NCBI GenBank assembly: GCA_008921705.1
Contig: VFFE01007738.1
Location: 974,756-1,038,755, forward strand
Origin: Burhinus oedicnemus
Lineage: Eukaryota > Chordata > Aves > Charadriiformes > Burhinidae
Length of the DNA: 64,000 bases
Reading direction: 5' to 3'
Positions within the stretch are counted from its first letter, which is position 1; each line of letters starts with the position of its first letter. A program made the translations under genes and the position numbers. Shown here one piece after another: positions 61,101-64,000 of this stretch. Below the pieces are notes generated by a model, which saw only the letters and a list, made by a program, of their open reading frames with translations, searched no databases and had not been told where the DNA came from.

Positions 61101-64000
61101 GGACAACACAAATTGCATGACTGCCATCCAGACCTTGAGCTTTAAGCAGCCAGTCCAATACTGGCCACGTCAGATGTCCCCTGGATCTCCACTCAAACCT
61201 GTTGCTGTACTGCAGACTGGGCTGAGACCTAAGCATGTCAGAAGAGGAGCTGAAGATGACAAACAGCACTCCACCAATTCTAGACACATGGAGAGAGCTT
61301 AGAGTATGTAGAAAAGTTAAAAATTTTCAGGTCAGGTTTGTTCTGAAATACTTTATGCTATGGTATTTTAAAAAAAGTAGCTAAGGATATTTCAGCCATT
61401 AATACCTACAATATAAGACTAGAAGAGACAAAATTAATCCTGACCTCTAAAAGGGAAGGGGGAAAAATACTTGATATTATCTCTGACCCAGTTACATCTT
61501 TGCTAGGTGGCAGCCCAGCAAACGCTGCCTTCTTAATTTTCCAATTTTAATGCCTTACTCAATTTTGCAGCATAGCTCAGTGTTACATCTCCTTTCCAGC
61601 CTCCCCACATGACCACCCTCCATGCTGGATGCATCTTTGCCTCTGCACATGGAAGTGCTGATCACCTATTCTTCAAAATCTTTCTGAAAAGACACACTGA
61701 TTTTGTTGGGAGAAATTAGTTTAGGGTAGCTGGAAGGCCTTAAGACAAAAAATGAGATTCATCTAACCTCACTACAGAGCCAAAAGCCATGGTTTCTAGC
61801 TCCCTGTCAGACCTAGTTAATTGACAGAGACTTAGAAATGTTCAAGCTTGGGAAACAATGGCTGAACTAAAAGCCCCAAAATATGGAGTTGATGACTTTA
61901 AATTTCTGTATGGATGGAAGAAATACCTCTGAAATCCAGAGCCAAAGCTCCCAGAGCTTTCAGATCTTCAGCAGGAGCGTCCAGATCATTAAGTCATGTT
62001 CTTAGAGTTTTCAGTGTAACCAGCTGTGAAGTCAGGATTTGTTATGCAGCCCTCATGCCTTCAGCTGTGGGACAGTGTGCCTATCAGGACTGACTAAATT
62101 CATCAGCCCCAGAAGTCTATATTTTCAGTTGGCCTGGCAGAAGCCAACCTGGCAAGTTTTTGAATCTTTGCTTAACTTTGGGTTTAGAAGTTTATTGAAA
62201 TAAAAACATATACAGGAGGGGAAAAAAAGATCCATTTTCCAGGGGAAATTTAGCTGACCCTTAACACCAATATAGTCTGCTTAATACCCACAGAAATACA
62301 GTAGCAATGAGGTACAGTTCTGCACTTCTGAAACAATTTACACAGGTGACACCTCCAGATCAACTATATTTTCACATGCAAGGTCACTGCCTCCAGACAT
62401 AACATAGAAGAGAAACATGAACCCCAGCCAGTGAGTCAGGACTTTTAAACTATATAGCTATCATCTCACTTAAGTCTATTCACTTCTTTTTCCTACCCTT
62501 TTCTGCCATGGTTTTGAAAGACACTTCTTCAGGCAAGGTGCCAATAAAAGACAGGATGACATCATGGTTTCAAATGGACATACCATATTTTCAATGAGAT
62601 ATTAAACTCTCCCATAATGCTAATACTAAGAAATAACATTATCTTGTTTGAACAAATGAATGTTATTCTTTTGACCCCTGATGGGGCAGGAGTCAAAATA
62701 TGTTATAGCACAATATATGTATTATTCAATGAAACTGAGTAGCTTTAAAAATGGAAGCATCAATAAAATGGAGGGGAAAAATATCATAGGAGAAGCCTCA
62801 TGGCAGTACCATGGAAACACTTCTTGCTGTACTGCAACTGAGTACTAGGACTGGTTTGAAGGGAAATAGCTTTCATATCCAGACCACTCAACCAAATATA
62901 AAGTTTTATTGCCACTATAGGCAACTGGGGAATATAAATAATAGGAAATGTTTACTATGCCTCTTTTGGTATCCTTACTTATCAAGCTATTGTTTCTGCA
63001 GTAACAATAAGCAATATGTATATTTTGATTCTTGAGTAACTTGTTGGAAATTAGGTTTCACAGTAGTGTTTATATATTAGCCTGATCAAATGCTGCATTA
63101 TCTTCTATGCTTCTTAGTGGTATTTATCCATTAAGCTTCTTTTTATTAAGTTTCTTGCTGAAATATGATGTATTAAGTAAAGGCTCCCTATAGTAAATTA
63201 TGTAGGTTTCTTGGTAATATCACCGCATTACCCTGCTCTGAATGATCTTATGTGCCTCATTAGCATAACATGAATTGCGATAGGGAGTTTAATCTCCAGT
63301 CCTACACTTCTTTATGCACATCTTTTTCTCCCCATAACTTTTCATTACCGCAGGCTAGGAGTTTAGGCTGATCACTAAACAGGAAAGGGAAAAAATCCAG
63401 TTCCAAGATGAATGAATGTAACAGCCTACAGGAATAATATCTGAATGTTCTCTCAATGATGGTAGCAAATAGAGGAATGGAATGAAATTTCAAGGCATAC
63501 ATATATCATTTTTACTTGCCCTGCATACCTAATGACAGGAGAAATGAACCAAGGCTTTACCATAGTGCCATAAAAGAAAAGAGTGCAAAGACCCAGATTC
63601 TTCCTATGGATTTTGTGCACCTCACTAAGCCACTTGAATCAGGAACATAGTTCTTCTGTGCCCCAATGTGAGAGAAACAGACAATTATAGGAAGCAATGT
63701 AGATCCTGTGAAGAAACCATAACAATAGAGCCTTTTGTCAGATTGTTACTTTCTACTGCCACTGTGTAAGTATATTTTTTCATCTCCATTTCTTGATATG
63801 GTTATATGGGCACATTAATTGAGACACTGGGCACCTAAGCACAAACTTTTTTAAAAGACAGAATTCTTATGTTCTTTTCCTAGAGGCAGAGAAAATTACA
63901 TGAAAAGCAATTTTGTATAAAAATATTCCGTTATATATTGCTCTGCTTCAAGGGAAGTAATTTTTTTTTGATGTTTTAAAATAAGTTTCAAATTAATGAC
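55105..64000. other. AT-rich DNA with possible exons, no gene identified
   Basis: No gene could be named. Splice-flanked segments at 55125-55240, 58479-58720 and 59533-59766 are treated as findings. Open frames such as 55559-55891 (110 codons, in GC-richer DNA) and 59875-60183 (minus) resemble no family I know. No mobile element or RNA gene was recognised up to the window end. Confidence 0.45.

Noticed and set aside
1..64000. CRISPR arrays, operons, bacterial or phage systems
   Set aside because: No regular spaced repeats, no dense coding, no ribosome-binding sites; the sequence is vertebrate.

Overview
The window looks like AT-rich vertebrate, almost certainly avian, nuclear DNA. The evidence is a 5'-truncated CR1 LINE ending in the family's 3' hairpin and 8-bp terminal repeat, and a solo LTR that I recognise as a common bird endogenous-retrovirus LTR. 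The rest is AT-rich, CpG-poor and full of short homopolymers, as expected of a large intron or intergenic desert. Species and chromosome cannot be told. No host gene can be recognised with confidence: almost all open frames of 60-130 codons are at the length expected by chance in sequence of this composition.

Layout: 1-6560 has no recognisable gene. 6560-8254 is the CR1 copy on the + strand (reverse transcriptase with one premature stop and two frame breaks). 8255-26741 is unique-looking DNA with an octamer-TATA arrangement (11932-11985), a 19-bp tandem duplication (12103), an old MIR-like fragment (about 13790-13915), a decayed tRNA-Ala-like piece (about 22960-23010), and a cluster of possible minus-strand exons (14.8-18.5 kb). 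26742-27318 is a solo LTR on the minus strand with TATA box, CRE-like site and poly(A) signal. 27319-64000 is again unique-looking DNA with simple repeats, inverted repeats, two 20-base assembly gaps (39389 and 55054) and several possible + strand exons.

Nothing here forms an operon-like system. The only well-supported biology is two retroelement insertions. The best leads for something undescribed are splice-flanked open frames: 14846-14969 on the minus strand, and 30492-30747 and 58479-58720 on the + strand. They are not proved; many such windows were inspected by eye, so some will be coincidence, and RNA-seq or cross-species alignment would settle them.
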